Positions 10,204 through 22,908 of a DNA stretch of 64,000 nucleotides are shown piece after piece. Every line of letters starts with the position of its first letter. Positions within the stretch are counted from its first letter, which is position 1. Origin of the DNA: Entonaema liquescens (taxonomy: Eukaryota > Ascomycota > Sordariomycetes > Xylariales > Xylariaceae); the NCBI GenBank assembly GCA_902805475.1, contig CADCSX010000010.1, forward strand, positions 1,054,001 through 1,118,000, given 5' to 3'. The notes below the pieces were generated by a model that did no database searches, was not told where the DNA came from, and was given only the letters and a program-made list of their open reading frames with translations. Made by a program: the position numbers and the translations under genes.

Positions 10204-11626
10204 TTAGTAAATGCAACTTACCGGGTCTATCCCATGAGTATTAACAAAAGCGCAGTTAAGCCACGGGCACTTCTGGTACTTGCAATGGTGGCCCCAGTAG
10301 CAGTCAACATTCTTACAGGCGCTCTTATAATTGCACAAGGAGCCTCTAGCTTTAATCCGTAGGATGAGCTGCTCGCCCAAGCTCAGGGGCTCCCCGTGAT
10401 AGTACAAGCACGCATTCTCCTCGCAGAGACCATGGAGATGGAACCTATTGCAGGGCTTCCTGTTACCCTCTTCCTCGCAACGGTCTTTGAAGCGCTGCTC
10501 AGAGTAGGGGTCGGATGGCGGTAGTGGCCCGTCGACACGCTGGCCCTCAGCATTGACGTAGTAAAATTTACGGGGAGAGGCCTTTAGTGATTTCACGGGA
10601 GTGGACGCGGGCTTTTTTAGGCTGTTGACGAACGGAAGCGTACTAGTCCACGAGATAGCGATGCCGGGGTAGTTGGTGGGCTTAGTTACCGACGTTGGGG
10701 TGACGGGGGCTGGCTTGTTGGTCGACGGTGGAGGAGTCGGCGGAAGCCAACCCTCTGGAAGGAGTTCAGAACGAAAGACATCGTTAAACTTGACTCTTTG
10801 AAACGCAAGCTCGCCGAACTCACGCGGGGGTTGCGTAGTTTCAAGCAGACTAATTTTGTTACAGATAGATGTCTCAAGTTGATAGGGCCTGAGTTCCACG
10901 ATGTAGCCTTTGTCGTGGCAAGGCCCGAAGACAATATGTTTGCATTGAAGGTTATGCACCATCAGCCGCAGGGTTTCGCGAACTTTAAAGTCAGCCTGCT
11001 CTTTACCCTTACCGACGTCGATAAAAGAAAAAAGCCCCTGAGCACGACTGAACCCGCGAGCGAAAGCAGCTAGGTCGCTCATGCTCTTTGCGAGGCCAAC
11101 ACAGAAAAGCTTCCTGGAAAGGCCTTCAAGATTAAGAACAACATGAACCATTATATGCCAGGTTTCAGTATTAACATCCGGGTAGGACTCTTTAAGATGC
11201 TTCTTAATGTCGTCGCGTAATTGATGAGCAGCCATAGCGCCGCCATCTTCGCCGTTTCTAATCCAATCGTCACGAAAGACGGCACCGTCGCCATCGATAA
11301 TAGCAATAGCAAAGGAATTGACATCCTAATCGGCTTTATTAATATATACAATCGCAGGATATGCGAAGGGCTTAGACAGTATGATTTACCATTTTATGTT
11401 TAAAATCAGTAAGTTTAATGGTAGCGTCATTGGCTCGAGCCTGGTATATAGTACGTGTTTGAACCTCATTATCGTATTCTTTACATTTATTTTCGAGTCG
11501 TTTCTCTAGATCTTCATTTTTCGCTATTAACTCTTTAATCATATCCTCTCTCTCATTATCAAGTTGGTGAAAATGCTCGAGGCGAGCTAGATAGGTGCTG
11601 CCGCTGTTAGATTCGCTATTATCCAT
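10204..11626 (-). CDS. Coiled-coil / DUF7923-like / CCCH zinc-finger protein
   Basis: Two exons, 11626-11390 and 11325-10204, give up to 452 aa; the 64-nt intron joins in phase 0. Residues 1-79 form a charged coiled coil (EHFHQLDNEREDMIKELIAK). The next part begins FAIAIIDGDGAVFRDDWIRN and continues to CKHIVFGPCHDKGYIVELRP, matching fungal DUF7923; its Asp pattern recalls NYN/PIN-like nucleases (inference). A proline-rich linker follows, then Cys/His clusters: C-x8-C-x4-C-x3-H (CNRFHLHGLCEENACLYYH), a second CCCH (CNYKSACKNVDCYWGHH) and a third partial cluster. The role is probably RNA binding. The codons after HGIDP contain a perfect GTAAGT donor, so a short further exon may replace the last five residues. 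The next 376 bp toward 9828 hold nothing recognisable. Confidence 0.75.
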
Positions 11627-13129
11627 GTTCTTTTGCTGAGAATTGCCAGCTAGCCAAAATAGGGGGGGAATAATATATAAAGCGGCGAGCAATAACTTTA
11701 TATATTTATTGATAAGTAAATAGCTGTAATAAGCTAGTAGGGTTGATTGTAGTTGAGATGAGTTAAGTAATCATCTAGGTTGAGTTTGGCGTACGACGGA
11801 ATAAAAATTGCTACCCAATATTAGGTATGTCCTAATTGATGACAAACATCTTTCGCCACCCTCAATTTATTGTGCTCTGGTATTTCCGGTTCAGACAGAG
11901 TTGTGGCTAATGCGGTAACAAACCATGTAACAGGTAACATAGGTAACTAACACAACTTACCATCACTTACCACCCGGAAAATATCAATATCAGTTTTTTA
12001 TCTCTTTTCAGAATTGTTGTACATATACTAATCGTATAGGTATTGTTCTCAAAAGAAGGTCATAGTAGGTTAATGCTTCGCTATTAAGAACAAGGGGGAA
12101 ACCTCTTTAATATATCATCGCCGACACCACCATGTCGAATCCTCAGGAACCAGGGACGGGATTGGATCCTATGTAATTGCATACATGCAAAGCGACCGCA
12201 GATCCATGCTCTATGCTAGATGTATGTAGAAGAACTCATTGGGATTTCAGATCTATGCGCACGTTGTATATAACATTTCCCATTCGTGGGGCTATACGCA
12301 CCGTATATGATCTGCTTGATACGGATACCTGGTTGCGCAAAAGATAAGACGTGAATGTGCAGAAGTATCCATTGAGAAGTGTCCCACTTACATGCAAATT
12401 TGACATACCAGGTGATGATGGACACCAAACATCACGATACTTGCTTCCGAAGGTTGTTGTTATATGGCGCACACATATACCTAGGAGAGCTAATAAAATC
12501 GTTCCTGCGGCCGACATCCGAAGCTAGTTACCCGCCGTAAGGACGCGCTACTGTGCTTCCCACCACATGATAGAGGTTTTTGCGGGGATGAGACCTTGAC
12601 GATGTGTTGTGCGACGAGAATAATTGGTGCGGTAATGAGGACAAACTTCTCCGTCTCCATATCCCCCATTTTAATCGGACGTATAGCAACCGAACGTCAT
12701 CGTATTGCTAGCCCCAATTGAGCACCCCACATCCCCCTCATGCAGCCAGAGGCACAAGCATTTGCAATAGCATAGCATTGGCCTACTGCAATTTTATACG
12801 TGTACGCGACGATGATATATAGTCCCGATGTAGATATAGTGTCCGATCCATGCGGTGCCACAGTTCGGTGGCCGTATTAGACCACGAACTAGGTGAGGAC
12901 TTTTCCGACATCGTCTTAGATCAGCCACTTTCGGGTGAAAAGTCTAGAATTCGACAAAATACTGGGGAACGGGGAAGCGAAGGGGTCGGGGGGACATAAT
13001 AACGGCCAGGGCCCCTCCTTTGAGCTCCCCCTCCTAGTAGTTTAGTAGTTTGAAAACTCTCTTTGAACCTTCTCTCTGCCTGTGGTTTGTCCTTTGTCTT
13101 GCTTCAATTTCTCTTCCCAAGTAGCCAAC
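11627..13129. other. Intergenic region upstream of L-arabinitol dehydrogenase
   Basis: Apart from possible CreA sites (separate entry), no gene is supported. A 14-codon frame starts at 12132 (ATGTCGAATCCT) and runs into a possible GT donor, but no convincing second exon was found. The last 150 bp before 13130 are CT-rich, as expected of a 5' leader. Confidence 0.45.
12582..12967. promoter_or_regulatory. Cluster of CreA-type SYGGRG motifs upstream of the lad gene
   Basis: GCGGGG (12582-12587, +), GTGGGG on the minus strand (12725-12730) and CTGGGG (12962-12967, +) all fit the SYGGRG consensus of the carbon-catabolite repressor CreA/Cre1. Pentose-catabolic genes are commonly under this control. 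The motif is short and occurs often by chance. No clear GGCTAA-type XlnR/AraR site was seen here. Confidence 0.3.
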
Positions 13130-14296
13130 ATGAGCTCGACTACAGTTGAGACCGTCGTGAAGCCTTCCAAGGCGAACATCGCAGTCTTCACGAACCCCGC
13201 CCACAAGCTATGGATCAACGAGGCAGAACCAACAGTAGAGGATGTGCAAAAGGGAGAGAGCCTGAAACAAGGTGAAGTTACTGTTGCTATCAAGAGCACT
13301 GGAATATGCGGGTTAGTAGCCTTTCGTACGAGACGAGTGAAACTGTCTTGCTGATTGTTACGCAGCTCTGATGTTCACTTCTGGCACGCAGGATGCATCG
13401 GGCCTATGATCGTGGAGGGAGATCATATCCTGGGACACGAATCAGCTGGCCAGGTTATCGCGGTGCATCCGTCCGTGACACACTTGAAAGTTGGAGACCG
13501 AGTCGCGATAGAACCGAACATCATTTGCAACGAATGTGAACCTTGCCTAACGGGCCGCTACAACGGTTGCGAGAAGGTCCAGTTCCTATCGACGCCCCCG
13601 GTTCCCGGTCTACTAAGGAGATACGTAAATCATCCAGCCATCTGGTGCCACAAGATTGGAAATATGTCATACGAGAACGGTGCGATGTTAGAGCCTCTAA
13701 GCGTCGCACTGGCTGGTATGCAAAGAGCCGGTGTTAATCTTGGTGATCCGGTACTGATCTGCGGTGCCGGACCAATCGGACTGATCACATTACTCTGTTG
13801 TCAAGCTGCTGGTGCTTGCCCCCTAGTCATCACCGATATCGACGAGGGACGACTCAAATTCGCCAAGGAGATCTGTCCGTCAGTTATAACACACAAAGTA
13901 GAGAGGGCAAGCGCCGAAGAGTCGGCGAAGAAGATAGTAGAATCTTTCGGCGGTATCGAACCTTCTCTAGCTATAGAGTGTACTGGAGTGGAAAGCAGTA
14001 TAGCAGCGGCCGTCTGGGCTGTTAAATTCGGTGGTAAGGTATTCATTACCGGCGTTGGAAAGAACGAAATCAACTTCCCCTTTATGCGAGCCAGCACTCG
14101 AGAGGTAGATGTGCAGTTACAATACCGATACTGTAACACATGGCCTCGAGCTATTCGCTTGGTCGAGAATGGAGTAGTAGACCTCTCAAAACTCGTTACC
14201 CATCGATTTAATCTTGAAGACGCTCTTGATGCCTTCAACACAGCAGCGGACCCTAAGACGGGAGCAATCAAAGTTCAGATACAAAGTCTTGATTAG
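13130..14296 (+). CDS. lad1: L-arabinitol 4-dehydrogenase, zinc-type medium-chain dehydrogenase
   Basis: Two exons, 13130-13311 and 13366-14296, give 370 aa, the usual length. It oxidises L-arabinitol to L-xylulose with NAD+ in fungal L-arabinose catabolism, in the cytosol. The catalytic zinc region is split by the 54-nt intron (ICG|SDVHFWHAG), followed by GDHILGHESAG. The structural zinc cluster NECEPCLTGRYNGCE is complete. The Rossmann motif is GAGPIGL, and the acidic residue after the second strand (ITDIDEGRL) indicates NAD+ rather than NADP+. RYCNTWPRAI near the C-terminus is typical of the polyol dehydrogenase group. Xylitol or sorbitol dehydrogenase is the main alternative, but the overall pattern favours Lad. 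No pathway partners are adjacent. Confidence 0.88.
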
Positions 14297-14895
14297 GCTT
14301 AGTTAGGTAGTTTCGGTATACTCATGACAACAGGTGCAATACTTGGAGACAAAGGGGTCACAGGAGTGAGTTTAGAGTGGAGTGAGTTTTTGAATATAAG
14401 TAGCTTCTTAGCTTAATGGTACAGAACAAAATATAATAAAGACTACAAAATTAAGTCAAATGTTTAGAAAAAGTGATAAACATTGAAGTTGAAAGATGAA
14501 GAATGAAGTAAGGCTGGGATGAGTAGAACAAGTGAACTGGTAAGCTTTAACTTTCACTATTAATGTGGAGTTTTTCTTGCTTACTGACAATATGATTGGC
14601 CAATTGCTCCATATTCCCGGGTACCGTTGTACCTAGGTTTTCTACCTAGGTAGGTAACCTTGAGGTCCAAGCTCGGATCGGGTTTTTCCGCCGTGGGTAC
14701 AATTTTCGAACAGCCGATTTAGAATCTTTTGAGTGTTTTTTTTTTCTTAGTGTGAGAAACAACTTTCCCCATCGACGACGACCCTTGCGAACTCACCCCC
14801 TCTCCCTCTCCCTTCCGCAACTCCCCCTACCCATTTAGTTCTCCGGTCAATCGACACCACCCCTCGAGAGTAACCCGAATAACCCGAGTCCAGCA
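14297..14895. other. Intergenic region between lad and ATP synthase subunit g
   Basis: No gene is seen. Two ACCTAGGT palindromes lie five bases apart (14631-14638 and 14644-14651). A T-run and a CT-rich stretch (14735-14890) precede the subunit g start codon and fit its promoter and leader. Confidence 0.5.
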
Positions 14896-15738
14896 ATGTC
14901 TCCCGCTCTCGCACGTCCCCTGCTTCGGCAATCAGGAGCTTGGGGTCGCATGGCGGCCGAAGGTTTGAGTCGACTACCACCACTAAGGCTTCCGAAGCGG
15001 CCAAGGAGACGGCTAAGGAGACAGCATCGAAAGCCTCCTCGACTGCTTCTCAGACCACTGCCCAATACGCAGCAAAGGCGTCCGAGTACACAGCGAAAGC
15101 ATCCGAATACTCGGCGAAGGCAGCGCAGGGTCTCTCGAGGGTCACCTCGACGGCTGGACCGGCCATTGCAGGTGCTGCTAAGGGAATTGCGAACTCGCTG
15201 GGTAAAGTCGGTGGTCGCACTGGAAGATTAGTCGCATTCTTCGAGAGTACGTGGAACCATGTGATAGCGTTACGGGCCACTTAGGAGGGAAGCATGTGCG
15301 TTTGTTTAGACGGCGACTGATGCTTTGTGTTTGCAGGATCGGTACCTACGTTTGTATACTACTCCAAGGTCGGAGCGGAACTCGCCAAGATCGTCTTCAG
15401 GGGCCAGAAGATGTCACCACCGTGAGTCCGAGGTATACGTTATATGGTATTTCTTATGGGTCTAACGAGATATTCGTAGTTCTCTCACCACTGTCCAAAG
15501 TTACTGGCAGAACGTGTTGAAGTCCGCGCAGAACCCGAACGCTCTACTCCAGAAGGCCTCCAAGTTTGCAGATCAACCCGCCAGTATCGTCCAGCAAGCG
15601 AGAAACGTCAGCAGAGCTCAGCTTATTACTACCGGTGTCCTATTCGCGGAATGCCTAGGCTTTTTCACCGTTGGCGAGATGATTGGCCGCTTCAAGATAA
15701 TCGGGTATCACGGCGGCTCTCAGGCCGAGCACCACTAA
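14896..15738 (+). CDS. ATP20: Mitochondrial F1Fo ATP synthase subunit g, with a one-base frame break
   Basis: Exons 14896-15246, 15337-15421 and 15480-15738. The N-terminus MSPALARPLLRQSG is a mitochondrial presequence; the rest (RRFESTTTTKASEAAK, then TGRLVAFFE and VPTFVYYSKVGAELAKIVFR) is in another frame. The last exon ends with the membrane segment ITTGVLFAECLGFFTVGEMI (IGRFKIIGY follows), carrying the GxxxG-like face used in ATP synthase dimerisation in the inner membrane. The summed exon length is one base short of a multiple of three; one extra base near the GGGG at 14942-14945 would give 231 aa. No intron of plausible size can bridge the break, and the downstream frame has no ATG after its upstream stop at 14880. 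Most likely an assembly error rather than a pseudogene. The internal part has Ala/Lys/Ser repeats (KASEYTAKASEYSAKA). Confidence 0.85.
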
Positions 15739-18700
15739 GGCAGCTTCGAGAGAATGATGAACTAAGATACCTCTGTATTACGCATGGATGGGGGAACGCT
15801 ATAGACGGGGTGGGCGTCGTTCTTGCATTCGAGGAAACATAGTGGGTAATACGAAGTGATGAATGGTCCGAATTCGGACTCTCTTACTAGACACTGCTGG
15901 AGGTAGCCATATGCCTTAACAGGAACATCAGGCCGTCTCCATAGTCGGCCACGGTATCGTGGAAAATGTGAAGGGGGAGAAGGCCGGACCTGGGAACGAG
16001 TCGTCCTCACCCTGTATATTCACTCTCATCCCCTTCGCGCGCTCTACGCCGTCGAATCATATTTTCATTTGTTCATGTCATCCTGTACAATAACTATACG
16101 AACTTTGCATCAAGATGGGAATCCTGCTGTCAACGAATAAAGTAATTGCCCACCGTTATATCCCGTTTTAACCGCCATCCTGCCCCCCTCGGCGAACTCT
16201 CCTCGGAGTTACTCAATTTCGAAAGATACGAAAGTTGTGCTTCCTTCGCTCACTCGGGCAGCTGTTGGTTTCTTTTATCTCATTTTGCGTAACGCCACTG
16301 TCGCAGCCTCGGACATGATATGACCCAGGGTACCTAACTCGAACACAAACAAGCGCTCGAGGCGAAATAATAACAATGATGACCCGATCGATTTCTTACG
16401 TATCATATCGAAAATGCCGGCGGCTCTCGTCAGTGCTATATGCATGTGATTAGAGGCCGTTTTCCGCTCGAACCAACCTCGTCTCTTGTGTAAGTGGAAA
16501 TAACTATGTAGTTTGGTTGGTGTTAGGCCGCTCAGGTGACGGCTTACGGTAAGTATCCAAGGGGCACAGCATGTTTGGCTGAGGAGGGGCGGGAGGTGCC
16601 GTTGGGAGGTGTCATTACGGTACGTAGACCGAGCCTCATATTTCTTCAAGAGACAACGATAAAATACCTATTTCCCAGATCAAGGAGTACGCAGTGATCA
16701 TGTCGAGACCTATAGTTCATGTAGCATCATCAATCGGGTTGGATATAAAAGGCGTGGCGTTTCGTGTTGAATATAGGCCCCTGGTGATAACCTAGTTGTT
16801 TGTTAGCAGCAAGAACCTAGTCGACCAGCCTGGTCTAAATGCGCAGAGATCGGCCGGTGTTACTACGCTCACCATGCTAATCGAATTAAATCCAGAAAGT
16901 GCCGAGGCCCGTTGACACTGTTGGTCCGAATGCAGGATTGCCGAGCATCCATCGTGTAAATGACAGGAAAGGGGGGAGGGGTGGAAGGGCGGCCCAGCCC
17001 CGGCGCCGGTATTCTGGGACACTAGTGACTGTAAATGATGCCTACTTGTATCTCGTGAAACATTGCTAGTTCAGCTCCTTGGGGATAGATGCCAACTTGA
17101 GATGTTTACTTCGTGTAAAAGCCGAGAGGAAGTCGAATATCTCAGGGGAAGGTGTAGAAAGGGACATTGAGCCGGTGGCCGGAATGGCCTCCCTTTACCC
17201 GCTCGTACGCTCGCTTCACTCCTCCGCCTCACCACAATGAGAAAGAGACACTATCAGATGCGACGCGGTACCAACTGCATAAGAGGCAGCATGTCATGTT
17301 TGTCGTAAGGAGAAGGACTGGGGCAGAAGAAGCAAATTATATGTTTTCGTATGTGATGTACGGTGATATACAAAGCACCAACTGCATGAGAGAGCAGATC
17401 TGCTGACCTCCTTAGAGGATGGAATGTGGCAGCAGCAAGAAAAAATAAAAAGGAATATCCAATAACGCTACTGCATATAATACAATACCTATACCTATCC
17501 CCATGCACCGGATCGAGCTTTGTATACCGCAACAGGTATCGTGGTGCAGTCTATAATGTAGCAGCTATCAAGTAAGCCAGCCAGTTACGAGGCAACATAA
17601 GCTCCTGGGACTCCACCAGTAGAATTACTATCGGATAGCATTGGGACCTAGAACATGTCGGGCCGGTCGACGGTGCTGAGGATGCCGCCCTGTAATTATT
17701 CGCCCGCTTATTAAGGTGGTGTGCGTAATACCTATTTGGATGGGTAGTACTCGCCTCTACCCGTCCGTCTGAGGGCGACATCGTCTATCGTAGTTAGCAA
17801 TAAGTCGGTAGCCAAGAAAAAGGGTAGGTGTGATTGAGAGCGACGAACACCATGAACGGACCCATCCCCCCTTTATGAAGCTTGTAGGCGGAGTTTGTCC
17901 AGGAGAAGTCAGCGCAGATCGAGCTGATCCATTTTTTCAAAAATAATAATAATAATAATAACAATACCAAAATCATAGAAAATAAAAGGTTCGGGTTACC
18001 CAAAAGACGAGGTCGAACAAATAGCCGGGGCGCCTCAGACGTGCGTCATTCAAGATGCAGAGCCGTGAATAAAGTGTGGCACCTTCATCTATAACCCGGG
18101 CGACTGGTTTGAAGCGATGAGCCTAACCCTGGTTGGAGAAGGTAACGTTGAAGATTAGGCGCGTGGAGTTGCATTTGGAAGCTGAACAGAAAGTTCCAAT
18201 GGAAAAAAGAAAAACCAAACCAAACCAAACCAAACCAAAGGAAAGCCACATAGGACTGAGCTCCGGTGTATGCTGTGGAATATGCAATTTGGGGCGCCCA
18301 TGCGTCGCCAATGTGAAAATGAACCCAGCTCCCACGTACAGTAATCAAAAAAGGGGAATTCGGCATGCTTGATGTAGATCGTGGTTGTTACAGATTAGCG
18401 TGTATAATCGAAATGATCGAAAATGCCTACGGGCGTAATACGGGAGCTGGTGCCGATAAAACCATCCTGAGAACATCGTATCGTTGGTCAGACGAGACTC
18501 GGTGCTCTCCGGGTTCATTGTAGCTACATAGGCGGTCAGTCACATAATACAAAATGGAAATAATAATCATAAAAAGATGCACCGAATACGTAAGGATTGA
18601 GGCCCAGCTCAACCATGGTCGTTATTTCTCAAAATAAATGCTATCATTTACACGAGAAGCAGAATATTTACTGGCAACAGTTGTTGCTACAATGGCAATA

Positions 18701-19780
18701 ACACCAACATCAAAATAATATAGGCCTCTCAATATGGCCAACCCCGACCTAACTTGGCCGCCCCTGCGGGTCAAACTTTTCCAAAACCGCCCACCCTCCG
18801 CCAGGCAACACGACACGACATAACACCCGCCGACTGTACAATGCACACAATCGAGAGAAAGTAATGCAGAGATGACCCGGAGCCCCGTTTCGTCTAATAC
18901 GGAAGAAAGCAGTGTAACTCTCACTGCCCAATGCGCCCCTATTGCTTGGGTGCCAAGCCCGCACCACCAATGAAGGTACTCTTTTCCCCAGCTCAAGGCT
19001 CAACTTCTCCTGCGCCAAACATAAAAACAACCAACCAATACACCTAAATTGGAATGGTTCCCCAAGGGAGCGCGTGACGTTCCTGGGCCGGGACCGTTTA
19101 GGTTCGAGATGGGAAAACGCTAACTGGCGATGTCGACAAGGCCAAAGTGTAAAAATGTCCATGTCATACGCGAGTCGAGAACGGGGAAATGCACCGTGGG
19201 CAAAAGTACCTAGTGTACATCCAATATAACCTGCGCTGGTCCTGCGTATGCACGTGCAGACGCATTACCTCCGGATCTAGCCAATACCGGAGAAAAAAGT
19301 GTGTGAGCCTGTTGCGAAAGGGCATGCGGGCCTCGCTCCTTATGCAGGGATATGCCAAATTGGCCATGGTGAAAACAAAATGGCCCACAAGTCCTATGGG
19401 ATGACTATCGTAGTGGTCGTAGAATATGACCGGTTTGCATAGCTGAAGTCATTGTTTGACACAACTCTCTCAAGAATATTCGCTCGCAGACTTGGAATAG
19501 CTGACTAATGGCGCCACCTAACTCCGTCTGGGTCCATGACTGAGATATGGGGGCGATAAAGAGTTGGACAAGATCCTAGAGCCTGTCTTCTAGTAACTCC
19601 TAAGCCGACTTGAAAAGGCGGAAGAGCCTGCATATGAAGGAAGTGACATGTCTTTTATGCAAGCGCCGTAGGCGTCCAAGATAGGCTATATGGTCTTAAA
19701 GATTACCGAGCAGAAGCTTGGTCCCAGTGGCATGTAGATAGATACCGGTCCAATGGTTGCGTTGCAGGCAGCCGGAGCGA
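15739..19780. other. Gene-poor interval, 4 kb
   Basis: No protein gene, tRNA or rRNA is supported. Short frames on both strands lack domains and splice structure. Simple repeats are present: (AAT)n near 17940-17961 and a CAAAC-type pentamer run near 18207-18239. The first 400 bp probably contain the 3' untranslated region of the subunit g gene. Confidence 0.5.
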
Positions 19781-21149
19781 TCACGCTCGTTGGCCGGGCC
19801 TTCGTGCTGTCCAGACGTACCTACTCCCTGAATCAGTTTCATCGACACGGGTAGCGACATCGAAACTTACATGGTACAATAAGCTCTCAAGCTGCGGGAG
19901 CACATTTCCTTCCGCACTTTTGAAATTAAATCCTCAACGTGTTCCGGGTCGTAGCCGTTCATTCTAGTCAACGGAGCTATTGTTATGGCATGCAGCCCCT
20001 TTGTAATTCCGAGGTTGAACCACCTACCCATCTCCTTTTCTTGAACGTCGTCAGGCCAAGAATTAAATGGAATTCGCTTGCTTGTTTGCTCGACGTCAAC
20101 GTAGCCGAGACGCTGTAACATTCCTACAGTGTGGGGATCCACTGTCATAGGTCGCCCAGCCCTCTCCATAGCCACGGTCAGCTCATGCGCCCATATTCGA
20201 AGCTGAGAGTCCTCGGGTAATTCGCCATCCGCAGACTTAGGTGTAAGATCGATCTCCACATGTTCAAAGACTCCAGTACCAGGTTTAAGATATCTGCACA
20301 TCACAATTAGTAATTGGCAACTACACGGGTCCGCTGGTTACTAGTCAGATCACCACTATAGCCCTACCTGAATACACGGTCATATAAAGCCATCCAGTTT
20401 CCTATACCCCCAGAAAGCATTTTCATATGAATGAGATCGAAGGAACTCTCCTCGACGCCAGTCCAGGGATCTTCGATATCACGCCGTTGAAACTCAACAC
20501 CCGGAGGAATCCTATGCTAAATTAGCGAAAAGTACAATCATAAAGATATTGACCATACCTGAGAGGTTGTATTAAAGAGAGGTCCCAACCAAGAATGTTG
20601 GCCCGTCCCTGATGGCGACTATGAGCAGGCCAGTAAGTTAGCCGGGAGCAAAGTTAGTATTTTGTTGCAACCATGGAGAAGACTCACTCAGCCATATCGA
20701 TCACCCAGATACCGGTACCACATCCAAGATCTAAAATCCGGGGGTTTGGGGGTAGCGGCCGTTGGCATAGACCTCCGTAGTGTGAGTTATCCTGTCGCGC
20801 TACTAGAAAAAACTTATGAAATATATCCATTCTGTCCATTTCGTCCTAAAATAGCACTTTAGCCGAAATTTCCACGATGATCTGCTCTATCAACCCCATA
20901 CCTCATCCATTGGGAACATATACTTTCCCCTCCGAAAGGTGTCGTAAGAACGTCCATTTTCCGTGTACCACCATTCCTCTGGCCTTTTGTTTTCGTTTCG
21001 ATTCGAGGCGGAAGAGGGTAATACTGGTCCGCTATATAGTTATAAAAGGGTCATTATTAGTTCATCTTAGAGCATAGGATATACACTTAGAGAGCTCAAC
21101 CAACATACCCATTCTGGGGGTAAATAGAGCCGTTGCCATTGTGAGCCAT
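19781..21149 (-). CDS. LaeA-like SAM-dependent methyltransferase
   Basis: Seven small exons join in consistent phase: 21149-21109, 21031-20902, 20845-20688, 20618-20559, 20511-20368, 20293-19871 and 19820-19781, giving 331 aa. Family marks in order: EEWWYTENGRSYDTFRRGKY, DEMDRMDIFHKFFL, the SAM-binding motif ILDLGCGTGIWVIDMAD near residues 94-110, ILGWDLSLIQP, FDLIHMKML, RYLKPGTGVFEHVEID and the C-terminal YVWTARRPGQ. This is the pattern of the fungal LaeA/TAM-domain group, which includes the velvet-complex regulator LaeA and many secondary-metabolism paralogues. The usual YALP-type motif is replaced by divergent residues (GKYMFPMDE), so I call it LaeA-like, not LaeA. No biosynthetic cluster lies next to it. 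Introns are 50-78 nt. Confidence 0.85.
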
Positions 21150-22892
21150 GGCGGACACGGTGTAGCCCGGTCGGGGCGAGGGAAAGACGCGCAAAAGGTC
21201 GCACGCGAAAGGAAACCGTTATAAAAGTGTTGCGCAGATATGAAGGAGGGTTGCGACTAGGGGGACAAGCTCGAGTCGGCGATGCGCTAAGTCCTACGGA
21301 TAGCTTCAAGAAAAGGCGGATAGGTCAAGATAGCGGCTCTTGGCTCTGGATACAGTTCTCGGTAAAAGACATAAATTTAGGGGAGGCAAAAAGGAGCGGA
21401 GAGGGACCAAGAGAAGATATAGAGAGCGAGATCGAGGAAAAATAATACAGGATAAGACAAGACAACGAGGGACAAGTAAAAGGTACGCGTGCTGAAGAAT
21501 CGCGGATTGGAAGATGATATGTGACGATGGCAGTTTAGCGGTTGGTTAGCGATTTAGCGATTTAGCGGTTAGTTATGTAGTTATGTAGTTAGTGGAGAAC
21601 TGGGATAAGTATGCACTAGTATTTCGACCCGAGTTTCAATCGAACGAGGTACAACATAAAATTATTTTAGTGCCAACCCTAGCTTAGGTACCATCTAGTA
21701 TAGCCTAAGTACCGGACTTCGAGCTGTAATGCAGATCCGTATTCCTCGGACACGCAAGACGCAAGACGCAAGACACACAACGGTGGGGGGAAATGAATAA
21801 ATAAGAGAGGAGGGAAAGGAAAAAAGAGAAGGAGGGAAAAAAAAGGTTGGTCGAAGAGAAGCGAGACTTTTTAACGTCGAGATACGGAGGATAATTACCA
21901 ACGACAAGGGGACAGACATATGTAAAAAGCTACAAGTCTAGGCCATCGATCATGGTAGGTCATAGGTGGAAAGGGGAGAAAAAAAAAGAGGAAGACTAAC
22001 ATGGACGTTGGAACATCGACTTCTGAAGTTATAATATCTATGCATTTAAAATATGCATGTAGGGTGTGCATGGACAAGCCATGATGCTGCTCACTGGTTT
22101 AATATTCCACACCGGCTATCGATGGGATGAAGGATGTACAGTACAATCAATATAGCTGTTCTTGCTACCTCTTTACCGTACCTCACTTACATCCCATAAT
22201 ACAGATACAGCGATACTCCTTAGGTACCTTTACCTTTGGTACAGCTCATGCATCTCGGAGAAGTTATAGGTGGGTCTCGAAGCAGCCAAGGAAGCAGCGC
22301 TAAACATTCGCTGTACTGTATACAATTGTTCAAATACATAAGGTACATACATGTGCACATAGGTACCTACACTAAAGGTGCAACCCCCTTGTCTCCAATT
22401 ATCTTTCTCTCTCTCGTCTACGAACTCCCCAAGTACCCGGGCCGTCCCATGAAACAACTTTTCAACCACAGGTACGTTAGTACAAATGGAGATCGTAACC
22501 AGGATTTCACTACCGTCATTTACAAACATCAATTGTTGATTCAAGAATATGTTGTTTAATACGTCGTTAACAACATTTGTGCGAGGTGAACAAGAGATGC
22601 GGCGGGTATAATTTCTTGGCGAAGCATCTCGACTCGAACCGTCTCAGCTCGTAGCAAGCGGTCTCGGGAACGGTACTACCAACATCACATACCTACGTAA
22701 TGACACGCCCCGTTGCCGTGTTTCTTCGATCCGTCCACTTGGTTACGGGTTAAGTGGCTCCTGTAAGGCTTCGGGAGGATCCAGTCCGCTAAGGCCTAGC
22801 CCCACCGATATAGCGCTCCCCGTCCCGACGCAGAGGGTCGTGTCTCCTAGATGGTGTGGTGGTGACACAATCCTCAAAGGTAAGGTACTAGT

Positions 22893-22908
22893 ACAAGATC
22901 GATCTTGT
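22893..22908. repeat. Perfect 16-bp palindrome
   Basis: ACAAGATCGATCTTGT is its own reverse complement. Such a site could bind a symmetric dimeric regulator, but nothing adjacent suggests which. Confidence 0.6.

Noticed and set aside
14896..15246. A tiny intron as the explanation for the subunit g frame switch
   Set aside because: The only GT...AG pair that would help spans about 18 nt, far below the smallest introns in this window (50 nt).
22625..22655. GGTTCGAGTC-like string on the minus strand as a tRNA B box
   Set aside because: The flanking bases do not form a T stem and no acceptor stem or terminator is present.
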